DNA of 42,537 nucleotides from Agromyces humi (GTDB lineage: Bacteria; Actinomycetota; Actinomycetes; Actinomycetales; Microbacteriaceae), in the NCBI RefSeq assembly GCF_009720255.1, contig NZ_WJSP02000006.1, forward strand, positions 1 through 42,537, given 5' to 3'. The translations under genes and the position numbers were made by a program. The first letter of the stretch is position 1, and the number at the start of each line of letters is the position of its first letter. Below the pieces are notes generated by a model. The model was not told the DNA's origin and ran no database searches. It saw nothing but the letters and a program-made list of their open reading frames with translations. Positions 25,549-33,867 of this stretch are shown piece by piece.

Positions 25549-25986
25549 TCAGTCGCCCGTGCCAGGGGTGATCTCCACCTTGCGGGGAGAGGGCAGCTCC
25601 TTGAACGGCACGGTGACACGCAGCACGCCGTGATTGAAGGTCGCCGTCGCTGCGCCTTCGTCGGCCTGCTCGGGCAGGATGATGCGGCGGTAGTAGCTCG
25701 AGCTGCTCTCGCGTACGACGTACTTCTTCGTCGCGTCCTCATCTGCCTCGCGTTCCTGCCGCTGGGCACGAATGACGAGCGCGCCGCCATCGACGTCGAC
25801 GTCGACGTCGTCCTCGGTGAAGCCGGGGAGGTGGGCCTCGATCGTGAGTTTCGAGTCGTCCTCGGTGTAGATGTCGGTGGTCGGCGCAGCGTGGCGTCCT
25901 GTCGCCGTGGACATCTCCGAGAGCAGTCGGTCTCGTAGCGCGGCGAGATCGCTGAACGGGTCGAACCGTGCGAGTGACGTGGCCAT
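25549..25986 (-). CDS. Hsp20/alpha-crystallin small heat-shock protein (HspX-like)
   Basis: 145 residues from MATSLARFDPFSDLAALRDR, with AAGGAG eight bases upstream; the longer start at 26013 is rejected. The alpha-crystallin domain (~40-135) has APTTDIYTEDDSKLTIEAHL, PGFTEDDVDVDVDGGALVI and the closing GVLRVTVPFKELP. The length is close to mycobacterial HspX (144), the classic DosR-induced chaperone. It holds unfolding proteins in the cytoplasm without ATP. A DosR-type box lies 53 bases upstream, shared with the divergent Usp. Confidence 0.94.
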   Translation of the reverse strand: MATSLARFDPFSDLAALRDRLLSEMSTATGRHAAPTTDIYTEDDSKLTIEAHLPGFTEDDVDVDVDGGALVIRAQRQEREADEDATKKYVVRESSSSYYRRIILPEQADEGAATATFNHGVLRVTVPFKELPSPRKVEITPGTGD

Positions 25987-26039
25987 GATGGTCTCCTTCC
26001 AGATCGATTCCACGGTAGGAACGCCGCTTTCACACGCCC

Positions 26040-26053
26040 GGGCCGAAGGTCCC
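26040..26053. promoter_or_regulatory. DosR-type box upstream of hsp20
   Basis: GGGCCGAAGGTCCC, 53 bases before the hsp20 start, which itself has a normal ribosome site and so a leader. It lies in the 149-base divergent gap with the tandem Usp. Confidence 0.7.
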
Positions 26054-26087
26054 GCGCATGCGCGCCGGGTGGCCCGTCGAGATCAAT

Positions 26088-26101
26088 GTGACCTTGGACC
26101 T
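26088..26101. promoter_or_regulatory. DosR-type box upstream of tandem Usp
   Basis: GTGACCTTGGACCT on the plus strand (AGGTCCAAGGTCAC on the other), 34 bases before the Usp ATG. It is in the same orientation relative to its gene as the boxes at 20259, 21490 and 22036. Confidence 0.6.
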
Positions 26102-26135
26102 ATGCGAGGGGCGGCGACAACGAAATCCTGTCGGC

Positions 26136-26972
26136 ATGTTCACCAAGGTCGTCGCAGGTTGGGACGGGTCGCCCGAGTCGGAGGCGGCAATCGAATGGGC
26201 CGCCGAGCACTGCGGCGAGTCCCCGCTGATATTGGTTCATGCCATCGGGGGCAGGTCCACCGGGAGTGAGTACCTCCAGGCGACCGGTGAACGATCAGCG
26301 GAGCGGATGAGAATGATGGACGTTGCGGAACGCCTTCGCGCGACGCATCCGGAGCTCCGCGTGGAGACGGAGACGGTGCACGGCTCCGCGCTCGAAGCGC
26401 TCGAGGAACGGCTCGGCGCCGACACGCTGGTCGTAGTCGGCGGGCCGAGTCACCGTCGAACGACCAGGTGGACGCTCGGATCGCGCCTGGCCGGCCGTCG
26501 CAACGGCGGGCCTGTCGCGGTCATCCCGGCGATGTCGATGTCGGAACGGCGGACGGCGGTGGTCGCCGGGGTCGACGGCTCGCAGGCGTCGCTGATGGCG
26601 GTGGACGTCGCCGCCGAGGAAGCCGCACGCCTCGGCGCACCGCTGGAGATCGTGCATGCCTGGCAGGTGCCCGTGCAGTGGGACAACGCCCTTCTGGACT
26701 ACGGGTCCGACGTCGACACCCTCGAGGAGATCCACCGGGATCTGCTCGACGAGGCGGTCGAGTTCGCGCGGGCGTCGGGGGCGCGGCCGACGGGGCGACT
26801 GGAACGGGGCGTGCCGTCGGAGGTGCTTCGCGACATCGGCCGCACGTCGGTGCTGCTCGTCGTCGCAAGCCATGGTGCGGGCGGCTTCACCCGGTTCTTC
26901 CTCGGGTCGGTCAGCCACGACCTCTTGGTGGAGCCGCCCGCACCAGTGCTCATCGTCCAGCCATCCGCGTGA
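26136..26972 (+). CDS. tandem universal stress protein
   Basis: 278 residues from MFTKVVAGWDGSPESEAAIE; no ribosome site is visible directly upstream. Two Usp domains are present. The first has a degenerate nucleotide loop (GGPSHRRTTRWTLGSRLAG). The second has GVDGSQASLMAVDVAAEEA and an intact loop, SHGAGGFTRFFLGSVSHD, ending APVLIVQPSA. It has the same length and domain logic as the protein at 16015-16851, including the paired MEEMHR/LEEIHR helix start, so the two are paralogues. It is divergent from hsp20 and probably regulated from the same gap. Confidence 0.92.
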   Translation: MFTKVVAGWDGSPESEAAIEWAAEHCGESPLILVHAIGGRSTGSEYLQATGERSAERMRMMDVAERLRATHPELRVETETVHGSALEALEERLGADTLVVVGGPSHRRTTRWTLGSRLAGRRNGGPVAVIPAMSMSERRTAVVAGVDGSQASLMAVDVAAEEAARLGAPLEIVHAWQVPVQWDNALLDYGSDVDTLEEIHRDLLDEAVEFARASGARPTGRLERGVPSEVLRDIGRTSVLLVVASHGAGGFTRFFLGSVSHDLLVEPPAPVLIVQPSA

Positions 26973-26992
26973 GGCACCTGCCCGCGCAGGCG

Positions 26993-27040
26993 CTGATCAC
27001 CTCACAGGCTGATCACCTCACAGGCTGATCACCTCACAGG
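26993..27040. repeat. three tandem 16-base repeats at convergent gene ends
   Basis: Three exact copies of CTGATCACCTCACAGG at 26993-27008, 27009-27024 and 27025-27040. The last copy includes the stop codon and final Leu codon of the convergent beta-CASP gene. Each unit contains TGATCA and reads as a stop codon in more than one frame. It probably arose by replication slippage; it may serve as transcription end region but forms no strong hairpin. Confidence 0.85.
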
Positions 27041-28404
27041 TCGACGCGCTCGAGATGTTCTGGAACCCGCGTCGACCAACCCAGTTCACGTTGAATGCGC
27101 GCACGGAGCGTGTCAGCCGCTGCCCGCTCCCCATGCGTGACGTATACCGACTCCGGCGGTTCCTCGACTGCTCGCATCCAGCCGAGCAACCCGTCCGCAT
27201 CAGCGTGAGCGGACATCATGTCCATCGTGACGATTTCGGCGCGAATCGGCACGTCCTGCCCGAAGATCCGTAGGCTCCGTTGGCCGGCGAGCAGCGAAGA
27301 GCCGCGGGTGCCGCCCGCCTGGTAGCCGGTGAGCACGATCGCGTTGTGGCGATCCGGGCCGTACGCGGCGAGGTGGTGGAGAATGCGTCCGCCCGTGAGC
27401 ATGCCGCTCGCCGAGATGATCACCATGGGGCCGCCGCGGAGGTTGAGGAGCTTGGACTCGTCGACCGAGTGGATCTGCGTCGCCAGCGAGTACATGCGGG
27501 CGAGTTCAGTGGCATCGAGACGGTGCTCCTCAGGATGACGGTAGTAGATGGCCGCGACGTCGACGGCCATCGGGCTGTTCAGGAAGATCGGCACGTCCGG
27601 CAGCTGACCGCGATCGCGCAGTCGCGAGAGGTGCAGCAGCACCGTCTCCGTGCGTCCCACGGCGAACGCAGGAATGAGTACGACGCCACTACGGCGCGTC
27701 ACTCGCCGGATGACGTCACCCAGCACCGTCTCCGCATCGGTGGTCGAATGCCGTCGATCGCCGTAGGTCGACTCGGTGACCAGCACCGAGGCCGGCTGGA
27801 GCGGCCGGGGCGGCCGCATCAGCGGATCATCCGCACGCCCGAGGTCTCCCGTGAAGTGCGTCGTTCGTCCGCCAGTCGTGATTCTGACGCCCGCTGCGCC
27901 GAGGATATGACCGGCCGGCACGAGCGAGACGTCGATGTCGTCGGCGATCCGCCGGGTCTCATCGAAGTCGAGTGCGCGGAACCGGTCGAGCGCACGGACC
28001 GCGTCGTCGGCGGTGTAGAGCGGTCGCGGTTCGGAATGCTTGGCCCAACGTCCGGATGCGGCGTGCCGAGCCTCCTCTTCCATGAGGTAGCCGCTGTCGG
28101 GAAGGAGCTCGCCGCACAACTCGATCGTCCCCGGGGTCGCATACACCGGGCCGCGGAATCCGTCGCGGACCAGCGCCGGAAGGTACCCGCTGTGGTCCAA
28201 GTGCGCATGGCTCAAGACGACGGCGTCGATCCGGCCTGGTTCCACCGGGAACGGTGCGCGGTTCCTCGAACGCAGGACCTTGTAGCCCTGGAAGAGCCCG
28301 CAGTCCACGAGGACCCGTGCTGACCCGTTCTCGATGAGGTAGCGCGAGCCGGTGACGGTGTCGGCGGCACCCAGGAATTGCAGACGCGCATTCCGCTGAT
28401 TCAT
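27034..28404 (-). CDS. metallo-beta-lactamase/beta-CASP fold ribonuclease-like protein
   Basis: 456 residues from MNQRNARLQFLGAADTVTGS. The metal-site motifs are VVLSHAHLDHSGYLP (HxHxDH), PAGHILGAAG and HFTGDLGRADD (Asp ligand). The beta-CASP part has IPAFAVGRTETVL, MVIISASGMLTGGRILHHL, and the late His motifs MMSAHADADGLLGW and VYVTHGERAAADTL. These features match the YSH1/CPSF-like RNA exo- or endonuclease group. It probably processes RNA in the cytoplasm. It overlaps the upstream dehydrogenase by four bases, placing it in a dormancy-type transcript. In that setting RNA turnover under stress is a reasonable inference. Confidence 0.92.
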   Translation of the reverse strand: MNQRNARLQFLGAADTVTGSRYLIENGSARVLVDCGLFQGYKVLRSRNRAPFPVEPGRIDAVVLSHAHLDHSGYLPALVRDGFRGPVYATPGTIELCGELLPDSGYLMEEEARHAASGRWAKHSEPRPLYTADDAVRALDRFRALDFDETRRIADDIDVSLVPAGHILGAAGVRITTGGRTTHFTGDLGRADDPLMRPPRPLQPASVLVTESTYGDRRHSTTDAETVLGDVIRRVTRRSGVVLIPAFAVGRTETVLLHLSRLRDRGQLPDVPIFLNSPMAVDVAAIYYRHPEEHRLDATELARMYSLATQIHSVDESKLLNLRGGPMVIISASGMLTGGRILHHLAAYGPDRHNAIVLTGYQAGGTRGSSLLAGQRSLRIFGQDVPIRAEIVTMDMMSAHADADGLLGWMRAVEEPPESVYVTHGERAAADTLRARIQRELGWSTRVPEHLERVDL

Positions 28405-29408
28405 GTCGGACCTCCCTGATCGTCCACCACGAGGACCAACGACCCGCGCGCGCGGCCGGCGCGGATGTCGTCAATCGCCTGGTCCAGCTGCTCGAAGGGA
28501 ACCGTGGTCACTGTCGGCGTCAACCTGAGACTCGCGGCAACATCGAGGAGCCTTCGGCCGTCGTCCCGTGTGTTGGCAGTCACCGTTCGCAGGTCGCGCT
28601 CCCGGAACAGCGACGCCTCGTACGACATCGACGGAGTATCCGACATCTCGATGCCAGCCAGTACCACTGTGCCGCCGCTGCGAGTTGCGGCGAGCGCGAC
28701 GGGTACGAGGGCACCGTCCGGGGCGAACACGATGGCGGAGTCGAGCGGGTCCGGCGGGACGCTCGCCTCCTCACCGACGAATCCGGCGCCGAGCTTCCGG
28801 GCGAGCTCCCGGTTCTGCGCGCCCCTCGTCATCACCGAGACGCGAGCGCCGAAGGCGATCGCGATCTGTGCCACGAGGTGAGCGCTCGAGCCGAAACCGT
28901 AGAGACCAAGACGTCCGCCCGGGGGGAGATTCGCACGGCTGAGGGCTCGGTACCCGATGATCCCGGCGCACAGCAGCGGCGCGGTCGTGATCGGGTCCAC
29001 GTCGGCGGCAAGGGGATACACGTACGCAGCTGGAGCGACCGTGGTGTCAGCGAATCCGCCGTCGGCGTCCCAGCCGGTGTACTCGGAGTGCGGGCAGAGG
29101 TTCTCGGAGCCTGCCCTGCACCAGTCGCACGCGCCGCAGGTGTGACGCAACCATGCGACGCCCACCAGATCACCGATGGAGAGGGCCTCGACGTCGGCGC
29201 CGAGCTGCGTCACACGACCGACCACCTGGTGGCCAGGTGTGACGCCGGGGCGGTGCACCGGGATCTCCTGGTCGATGACGTGCAGGTCGGTGCGGCAGAT
29301 GCCGCAGGCGAGCACGTGGACGAGCACCTCGCCGGCGGCCGGTACGGGCACTGGCGAGGCGACGAGATCGAGCGCTCCCGCGGACACGCCAGTCCTCCAC
29401 GCACGCAT
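28401..29408 (-). CDS. zinc-dependent alcohol dehydrogenase
   Basis: 335 residues from MRAWRTGVSAGALDLV; a GTG at 29417 is the alternative start and has a slightly better ribosome site. Catalytic zinc: LACGICRTDLHV and GHQVVG. Structural zinc: TCGACDWCRAGSENLC, with all four Cys. The nucleotide fold is LGLYGFGSSAHLVAQIA. The overall pattern follows AdhA/AdhP-like single-gene alcohol dehydrogenases. It would oxidise alcohols with NAD, or reduce aldehydes as an electron sink at low oxygen. It is the middle gene of a probable flavodoxin, dehydrogenase, beta-CASP transcript. Confidence 0.92.
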   Translation of the reverse strand: MRAWRTGVSAGALDLVASPVPVPAAGEVLVHVLACGICRTDLHVIDQEIPVHRPGVTPGHQVVGRVTQLGADVEALSIGDLVGVAWLRHTCGACDWCRAGSENLCPHSEYTGWDADGGFADTTVAPAAYVYPLAADVDPITTAPLLCAGIIGYRALSRANLPPGGRLGLYGFGSSAHLVAQIAIAFGARVSVMTRGAQNRELARKLGAGFVGEEASVPPDPLDSAIVFAPDGALVPVALAATRSGGTVVLAGIEMSDTPSMSYEASLFRERDLRTVTANTRDDGRRLLDVAASLRLTPTVTTVPFEQLDQAIDDIRAGRARGSLVLVVDDQGGPT

Positions 29409-29484
29409 CGTCGTCACGATCCCGCTCTGGTTCCGCGCATCTCGGTCACACCCGTGATCGGAACGACCGCCTCCCGAGGCCCCA

Positions 29485-30021
29485 TCAACGGGCGGGCTGT
29501 CGGGTGGTCACAGCCTGTCCGAGCGAACGCCCCCACTCGCGGGCCCGGTCGAGCTCGCCATCCACCAGTGCGTTCTTCGTGGTCACGAGGAAGCACGCCG
29601 ACTCGGCAACCGGTCGTGAGTGAAGCTGGTGGCGCATGCGTCGTTCGATGCCGGCGGACGCATCGCCCGCGAAGATCCGCGGGATGTCCACCCGCGTGCC
29701 GAATGCCGCCCAGGCGGTGGGCGCGGTCGAGAGGGACTCGAGCCACTCCCGCACTCCGGGCTTGAACGCGTCGGGCTCGAGGACGAGATGCTGTTCCGGA
29801 TCAGCGGCCCATTTCGCCGCATCCTCCCTCGACGACGGCTGAGGCAGCGTGTGCGCATGGGTCGGCGCACCGACCACCACGAGTTCGTGATCCGCCAGTT
29901 CGGCACCGGCCGACACCGGCTTCACCTGAACATCCACGAAGTCCGAGAGGCCGTCGCCGATCGCTCGGGCGATCTCGCGGGTGTTCCCGAACATCGATTC
30001 GTAGAGCACGATGGCTGTCAT
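29485..30021 (-). CDS. flavodoxin-like protein
   Basis: 178 residues from MTAIVLYESMFGNTREIARA, with GGGAG six bases upstream. The phosphate-binding loop ESMFGNT of flavodoxins is intact, followed by DHELVVVGAPTHAHTLPQPS. The second FMN loop region is WAAFGTRVDIPR. It would carry electrons through FMN or act as a small flavin reductase. It differs from the second flavodoxin at 33868. A DosR-type box lies 48 bases upstream. It is probably the first gene of the transcript running to 27034. Confidence 0.88.
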   Translation of the reverse strand: MTAIVLYESMFGNTREIARAIGDGLSDFVDVQVKPVSAGAELADHELVVVGAPTHAHTLPQPSSREDAAKWAADPEQHLVLEPDAFKPGVREWLESLSTAPTAWAAFGTRVDIPRIFAGDASAGIERRMRHQLHSRPVAESACFLVTTKNALVDGELDRAREWGRSLGQAVTTRQPAR

Positions 30022-30069
30022 CACGTCTCCCTTCCAGAGCCAGCCTCACGTGCCTGCGCCGGCGACGAT

Positions 30070-30083
30070 GGGGCGAAGGTCCC
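30070..30083. promoter_or_regulatory. DosR-type box upstream of flavodoxin
   Basis: GGGGCGAAGGTCCC, 48 bases before the flavodoxin start. One mismatch in the left arm. Confidence 0.65.
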
Positions 30084-30118
30084 ACGCCCTGCAGGTTCAC
30101 ATGTCGGCACGTCGGCGC

Positions 30119-31396
30119 TCAGCCCGGAGCAGTGTCGACCAGTCGCGCGAGCTCGTCCTGCATGGCAACAGCGAACTCGAACCCCCGCACGTGCTGCGTG
30201 TCGAAGTGAACCGCGCAACGAAGACGACCGGCGTACGAGATCGCCGCAACGCCGAGTCGAACGTTGGCGGCCAGGACCGCGACGGGCCAGATGGCGACGA
30301 TGGGTGCACCGGCGAGCCGCAATGGCGCCGCCGGCCCCGGCACGTTGGTCACGAAGCCGGCGACGACGTGCTGCCGGTGGGCGATACGATTCATGATGCG
30401 CGCTCCGAGCGGGCCCCGCATCAGTTCGAGCGTGCCCTGTTCTCGGGCGCGCGACTTCTCGATGTGCGTCTGAGCGCTGATGATTCGGAGGCGGTCACCG
30501 GATCCGGCCGCGGCGAGCGGGAGGCGTACCAGCATGACCCCGACCTGGTTGCTCGCCGGGCCGTTCCTCCGCAACGCGACCGGTGACGAAACCGGCAGCG
30601 CTGCCGGGACGGCCTCGCCGGCGGCCCGGAGCGCCGCTTCGAAGCCCACTGCGACGGAGGCGAGCAGGGCATCGTTGACGGTCGCAGCCACGGACGCCGC
30701 GCGGCGTTCGAGCGCACCCAGATCAGCATCGACGAAGGCCACACCTCGGTGCTGACTTCGCTCGCCGAGCAGCATCGTGGTGGAGACGCCTCGGCCTCCG
30801 ATCGTGGTCAACACTCGTTGCAGTCCGAACCACACCTTGTGAGGCATCCGCCGCGCATGCCGTTCCGGCCCGGGTCCCCGGCGGTGTCCGGTTGGTTCGG
30901 TGGCAGCCATCGCGGATGGGGTCATCGGTTCCTCGGGGTCGAAGAGCTCGTGCACCAACGCCACGGCTGACGTCCCGTCGGCGATCGCGTGGTGGATCCG
31001 CAGGATGAAGGCGGCGTCGTACCCGTTCTCGCCCGGAACGAGCAGCAGCTCCCAGAGCGGACGGTGACCGTCGAGCGGAACGGTCATCAACTCGCCACAT
31101 CGTCGTTCGAGCGTCATCGGCACGGTCTCCGGATCCACGAGCCGCACGTGGTGCGCCAAGTCGGGCAGAGCGTCGGCCCACGCATGCCGCCGGCCGACGC
31201 GCACCGCCACGTGGCGGAGCGCGGGCAGTCGTCGGATCCGCGTGGACAGGGCGGAGCGAAGCGTCGCGAGGTCGACGCCTCCGTCGTCCCCGACGAATCC
31301 ACCAGGCGAGAGCGTGCCGGCCACGAGGAACACGTTGACCTGACCGGGACGATCGAGCACCAGGTTGGCCTCGTCGGCCGGTGCAAGTCGTTGCAT
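30119..31396 (-). CDS. WS/DGAT-type acyltransferase (triacylglycerol synthase-like)
   Basis: 425 residues from MQRLAPADEANLVLDRPGQV; GTG 31408 is an alternative. The frame stays open far upstream only because of GC content. The active-site motif HHAIADG is at about residues 135-141, preceded by PLWELLLVPG. The C-terminal marks include NDALLASVAVGF, NQVGVMLVRLPL and VTNVPGPAAPLRLAG. The enzyme esterifies diacylglycerol or a fatty alcohol with acyl-CoA to make storage lipid. In mycobacteria, Tgs1 (Rv3130c) is a DosR-induced enzyme of this family encoded next to DevR. Two DosR-type boxes lie in the divergent gap with the TM2 gene. Confidence 0.92.
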   Translation of the reverse strand: MQRLAPADEANLVLDRPGQVNVFLVAGTLSPGGFVGDDGGVDLATLRSALSTRIRRLPALRHVAVRVGRRHAWADALPDLAHHVRLVDPETVPMTLERRCGELMTVPLDGHRPLWELLLVPGENGYDAAFILRIHHAIADGTSAVALVHELFDPEEPMTPSAMAATEPTGHRRGPGPERHARRMPHKVWFGLQRVLTTIGGRGVSTTMLLGERSQHRGVAFVDADLGALERRAASVAATVNDALLASVAVGFEAALRAAGEAVPAALPVSSPVALRRNGPASNQVGVMLVRLPLAAAGSGDRLRIISAQTHIEKSRAREQGTLELMRGPLGARIMNRIAHRQHVVAGFVTNVPGPAAPLRLAGAPIVAIWPVAVLAANVRLGVAAISYAGRLRCAVHFDTQHVRGFEFAVAMQDELARLVDTAPG

Positions 31397-31441
31397 GGAG
31401 GTGCGCACATGTCGACGGTAACCGGCCCGAACCTCCGCGCA

Positions 31442-31455
31442 GGACCGAAGGTCCT
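31442..31455. promoter_or_regulatory. DosR-type box upstream of WS/DGAT gene
   Basis: GGACCGAAGGTCCT, part of a longer near-perfect palindrome AGGACC-GAA-GGTCCT, 45 bases before the acyltransferase start. Confidence 0.6.
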
Positions 31456-31479
31456 GTCGTTGGCGCGTGGACTCGTCGG

Positions 31480-31493
31480 GGGACTTTGGGCCC
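31480..31493. promoter_or_regulatory. DosR-type box, mycobacterial-like, upstream of TM2 gene
   Basis: GGGACTTTGGGCCC matches the mycobacterial consensus GGGACTTTNGTCCC at all but one defined position. It is 50 bases before the TM2 start and 38 bases from its neighbour box, start to start. Confidence 0.7.
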
Positions 31494-31543
31494 GAGCGGC
31501 GGCGGCAGCGAAGCGCAGAGTGATGGCGTCGAAGGAGGCTGCG

Positions 31544-31951
31544 ATGTCCACGTATCCGCCCGTTGCACCGAGTTCCGGTGCGCCCGTTCCAGCCCAGCCC
31601 GCTCCAGCATCCGACCGGTCGTTCATCGCCACGTGGATGTTCGCGTGGTTGCTGGGCTTCTTCGGGGTCGACCGCTTCTACCTGGGCAAGGTCGGTACCG
31701 GCATCCTGAAGTTGTTGACGCTTGGGGGTTTCGGCATCTGGTGGCTCATCGACCTCATCCTGACGCTCGCCGGGGTGCAGCGCGACAAGGAAGGTCGCCT
31801 GCTGCCCGATTTCGAGCAGCACAGGATGATCGCCTGGATCATCACCGCCGCCGGCTTCGGGCTCTGGCTCTTGACGACCGCGATCTCGCGGGTCTTCGTC
31901 TACGTGCCGGAACAGTTCGGCCCGATGATGCCCTGGTGGCAGGGGCAGTGA
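31544..31951 (+). CDS. TM2-domain membrane protein
   Basis: 135 residues from MSTYPPVAPSSGAPVPAQPA, with GAAGGAGG upstream. After a Pro/Ala-rich N terminus the TM2 domain appears: ATWMFAWLLGFFGVDRFYLG, then KVGTGILKLLTLGGFGIWWL. A conserved DRF motif lies between the two helices. A third hydrophobic segment follows (MIAWIITAAGFGLWLLTTAI). TM2 proteins have no settled biochemical function in bacteria. The gene is divergent from the acyltransferase, sharing the box-containing promoter region. Confidence 0.9.
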   Translation: MSTYPPVAPSSGAPVPAQPAPASDRSFIATWMFAWLLGFFGVDRFYLGKVGTGILKLLTLGGFGIWWLIDLILTLAGVQRDKEGRLLPDFEQHRMIAWIITAAGFGLWLLTTAISRVFVYVPEQFGPMMPWWQGQ

Positions 31952-32101
31952 TGAGGTGAGATCAGGTGGTGAGCACCCACCCATGCGATGCCGAGGCACA
32001 GCGCCCACCGACCCGGCCCACTCGGCGAAGACGGAGGCGGGGTACCGTCTTCCTCGACGGCGCGTCGGTCACGCCGAAGCGCAGTGACGCCGTCCGGGAC
32101 G

Positions 32102-33775
32102 TCAGCGGGGGCGCCGCCGCCTCGCGGTCCAGGCAAGGTAGGCGCTGAGCGCGCCGATGGCGCCGAGCCCGGCGCCGACCATCGTTCCCTCCCATGAGCG
32201 CCAGCGGCGTTCGGAGGCCACGAGTCCGCCGATCCCGCTGATCAATGCCGCCCCGACCATGCCGGCAACGAGTCGGTTCCCGATGCGCTCTGCACGCTCT
32301 ACCAGCGGCTCCAGTTCGGCGGCTCGCAGGTGCACCTGGATGCCGGTCGTGTCTGCCACGTCGACGAGCCGGCGAGCGATGCCCGGGAGATCGAGCGCCA
32401 GCTCGCTGAGGTCGATCGAGGCTCTCGCGAAGCGTTTCGCGACGACTGAGGCTCGCAATCGCTCCCAGCCGAGCCGCTCCGCGTAGGGTTCGAGCGCTGC
32501 CCCGAGGCGGAAGTCGGGATCGAGCCGCATGGCCAGCGACTCGACGAGCAGGAGCGCCTTGAAGAGGAGGATCATCTCGCGTGGGAGGCGAACCCGGTTA
32601 CTGCGCAGGATCACGAACAGCTCCGCGATCATCCTGGCGAACGGTGTCTGGGCCACGGATTGCAGGCGGTAGCGCGAGACGAATGTCCGAAGCTGGTCGC
32701 GCAGCGTCCTGCGGTCGACCGAGGCGCCGGTGACCGACACCTGGATCAGGGCGGTCGTGAGCATCTCGGCGTCGCCGTTGACCATGGCGATGAAGATGCG
32801 GCTGAGGTGATCTCGGAGCTCCTCGTCGATCACGCCCACCATTCCGAAGTCGATGAGGGCGATCGTGCCGTCGGGCTGGATGAAGAGGTTGCCGGGGTGG
32901 AGGTCGGCGTGGAAGAAGCGGTCCTCGAAGATCATCTTCAGCACGATGTCCGCGCCTCGTCGGGCCACGAGGTCCCGATTCACGCCGGCCTCATCGAGTG
33001 CCGCGCCGTCGGTCACGTTCAATCCGTCGACGCGTGCGAGCGTGAGGACGCGGGAGGTGGTGTGGTCCCAGTAGATGCGAGGAATGACGACGCTCGGGTC
33101 GTGTTCGAAGTCGTGGGCGAACCGGTCGGCGTTCCGTCCCTCCTTCAGGTAGTCGAGCTCGCTCCGGATGGTCTCGGCGAACTCCGCGACGAGTCCCACC
33201 GCATCGACGTCCCTGGCGAACGCCCACGTACGGCTCGCTCTCGTCGCGAGGTTCTGCAGGATCTCCAGGTCGGTCTGGACCTGGGCCACCGCGCCGGGTC
33301 GTCGCACCTTGACGACGACGGGTGTTCCGTCGTCGAGGGTCGCCGTGTGTGCCTGTCCGATCGAGGCGGATGCGAGCGGCCGGTCGTCGAAGGAGGCGAA
33401 CACCTGTTCGGGCTCGGCGCCGAGCTCGCTGCGGACGACCTGCCGGATCACTTCGACAGGCACCGGTGGTGCGGCATCCTGCAGCTTGGCGAGTTCGGCG
33501 ATGAACTCGGGAGGAAGCAGGTCCGACCTTGTGGAGAGCACCTGGCCGAGCTTGATGAACGTCGGGCCGAGTTCCTCGAGCGCCGCCCGCAGATGCGCCG
33601 CGGAATCGGCATTCGCTGTGGGTGCCGACTCCGCGGTTCCTCGATCGGGAATCACTCGATCGATCCCGATGAGTCCCGCCAGAAGTCCGAGTCCGTGGCG
33701 GCGCAAGGCAGAGGCGATCTCGAGGTACCGGCGGGCGTGCGTCTGGTCGGATCGGACCAGCTCCTCCTCGTTCAT
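32102..33775 (-). CDS. UbiB/ABC1 (AarF) family protein kinase-like protein
   Basis: 557 residues from MNEEELVRSDQTHARRYLEI. Family marks are the KxGQ motif (FIKLGQVLSTRSDLLP, Lys75), the Ala-rich loop PLASASIGQAHTA, VVVKVRRPG, the ExD motif (SELDYLKEG), HADLHPGNLFI and LIDFGMVG. Two C-terminal hydrophobic helices (LVAGMVGAALISGIGGLV and a second one) would anchor it in the membrane. UbiB-type proteins support isoprenoid-quinone or other lipid metabolism through an ATPase activity. Its place between dormancy genes suggests a respiratory-lipid role. It follows the second flavodoxin by 92 bases on the same strand. Confidence 0.93.
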   Translation of the reverse strand: MNEEELVRSDQTHARRYLEIASALRRHGLGLLAGLIGIDRVIPDRGTAESAPTANADSAAHLRAALEELGPTFIKLGQVLSTRSDLLPPEFIAELAKLQDAAPPVPVEVIRQVVRSELGAEPEQVFASFDDRPLASASIGQAHTATLDDGTPVVVKVRRPGAVAQVQTDLEILQNLATRASRTWAFARDVDAVGLVAEFAETIRSELDYLKEGRNADRFAHDFEHDPSVVIPRIYWDHTTSRVLTLARVDGLNVTDGAALDEAGVNRDLVARRGADIVLKMIFEDRFFHADLHPGNLFIQPDGTIALIDFGMVGVIDEELRDHLSRIFIAMVNGDAEMLTTALIQVSVTGASVDRRTLRDQLRTFVSRYRLQSVAQTPFARMIAELFVILRSNRVRLPREMILLFKALLLVESLAMRLDPDFRLGAALEPYAERLGWERLRASVVAKRFARASIDLSELALDLPGIARRLVDVADTTGIQVHLRAAELEPLVERAERIGNRLVAGMVGAALISGIGGLVASERRWRSWEGTMVGAGLGAIGALSAYLAWTARRRRPR

Positions 33776-33867
33776 GGCTCCGACCCTACGCGCGGGGGGT
33801 ATCGGGACGCACCGGTCGGCACCCGCTGCGCCAGCCGAGCGCGCCGTTCGAGGGCGACTCTGCCGCC

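Noticed and set aside
30119-32008. An acyltransferase start far upstream at 32008
   Set aside because: The extension runs antisense through the TM2 gene and across the regulatory boxes; the family start MQRLAPADEAN fits at 31396.
32960-32980. A GGGCC...GTCCC match inside the UbiB-like gene
   Set aside because: Spacer is five bases rather than four and it lies in mid-gene; probably chance.
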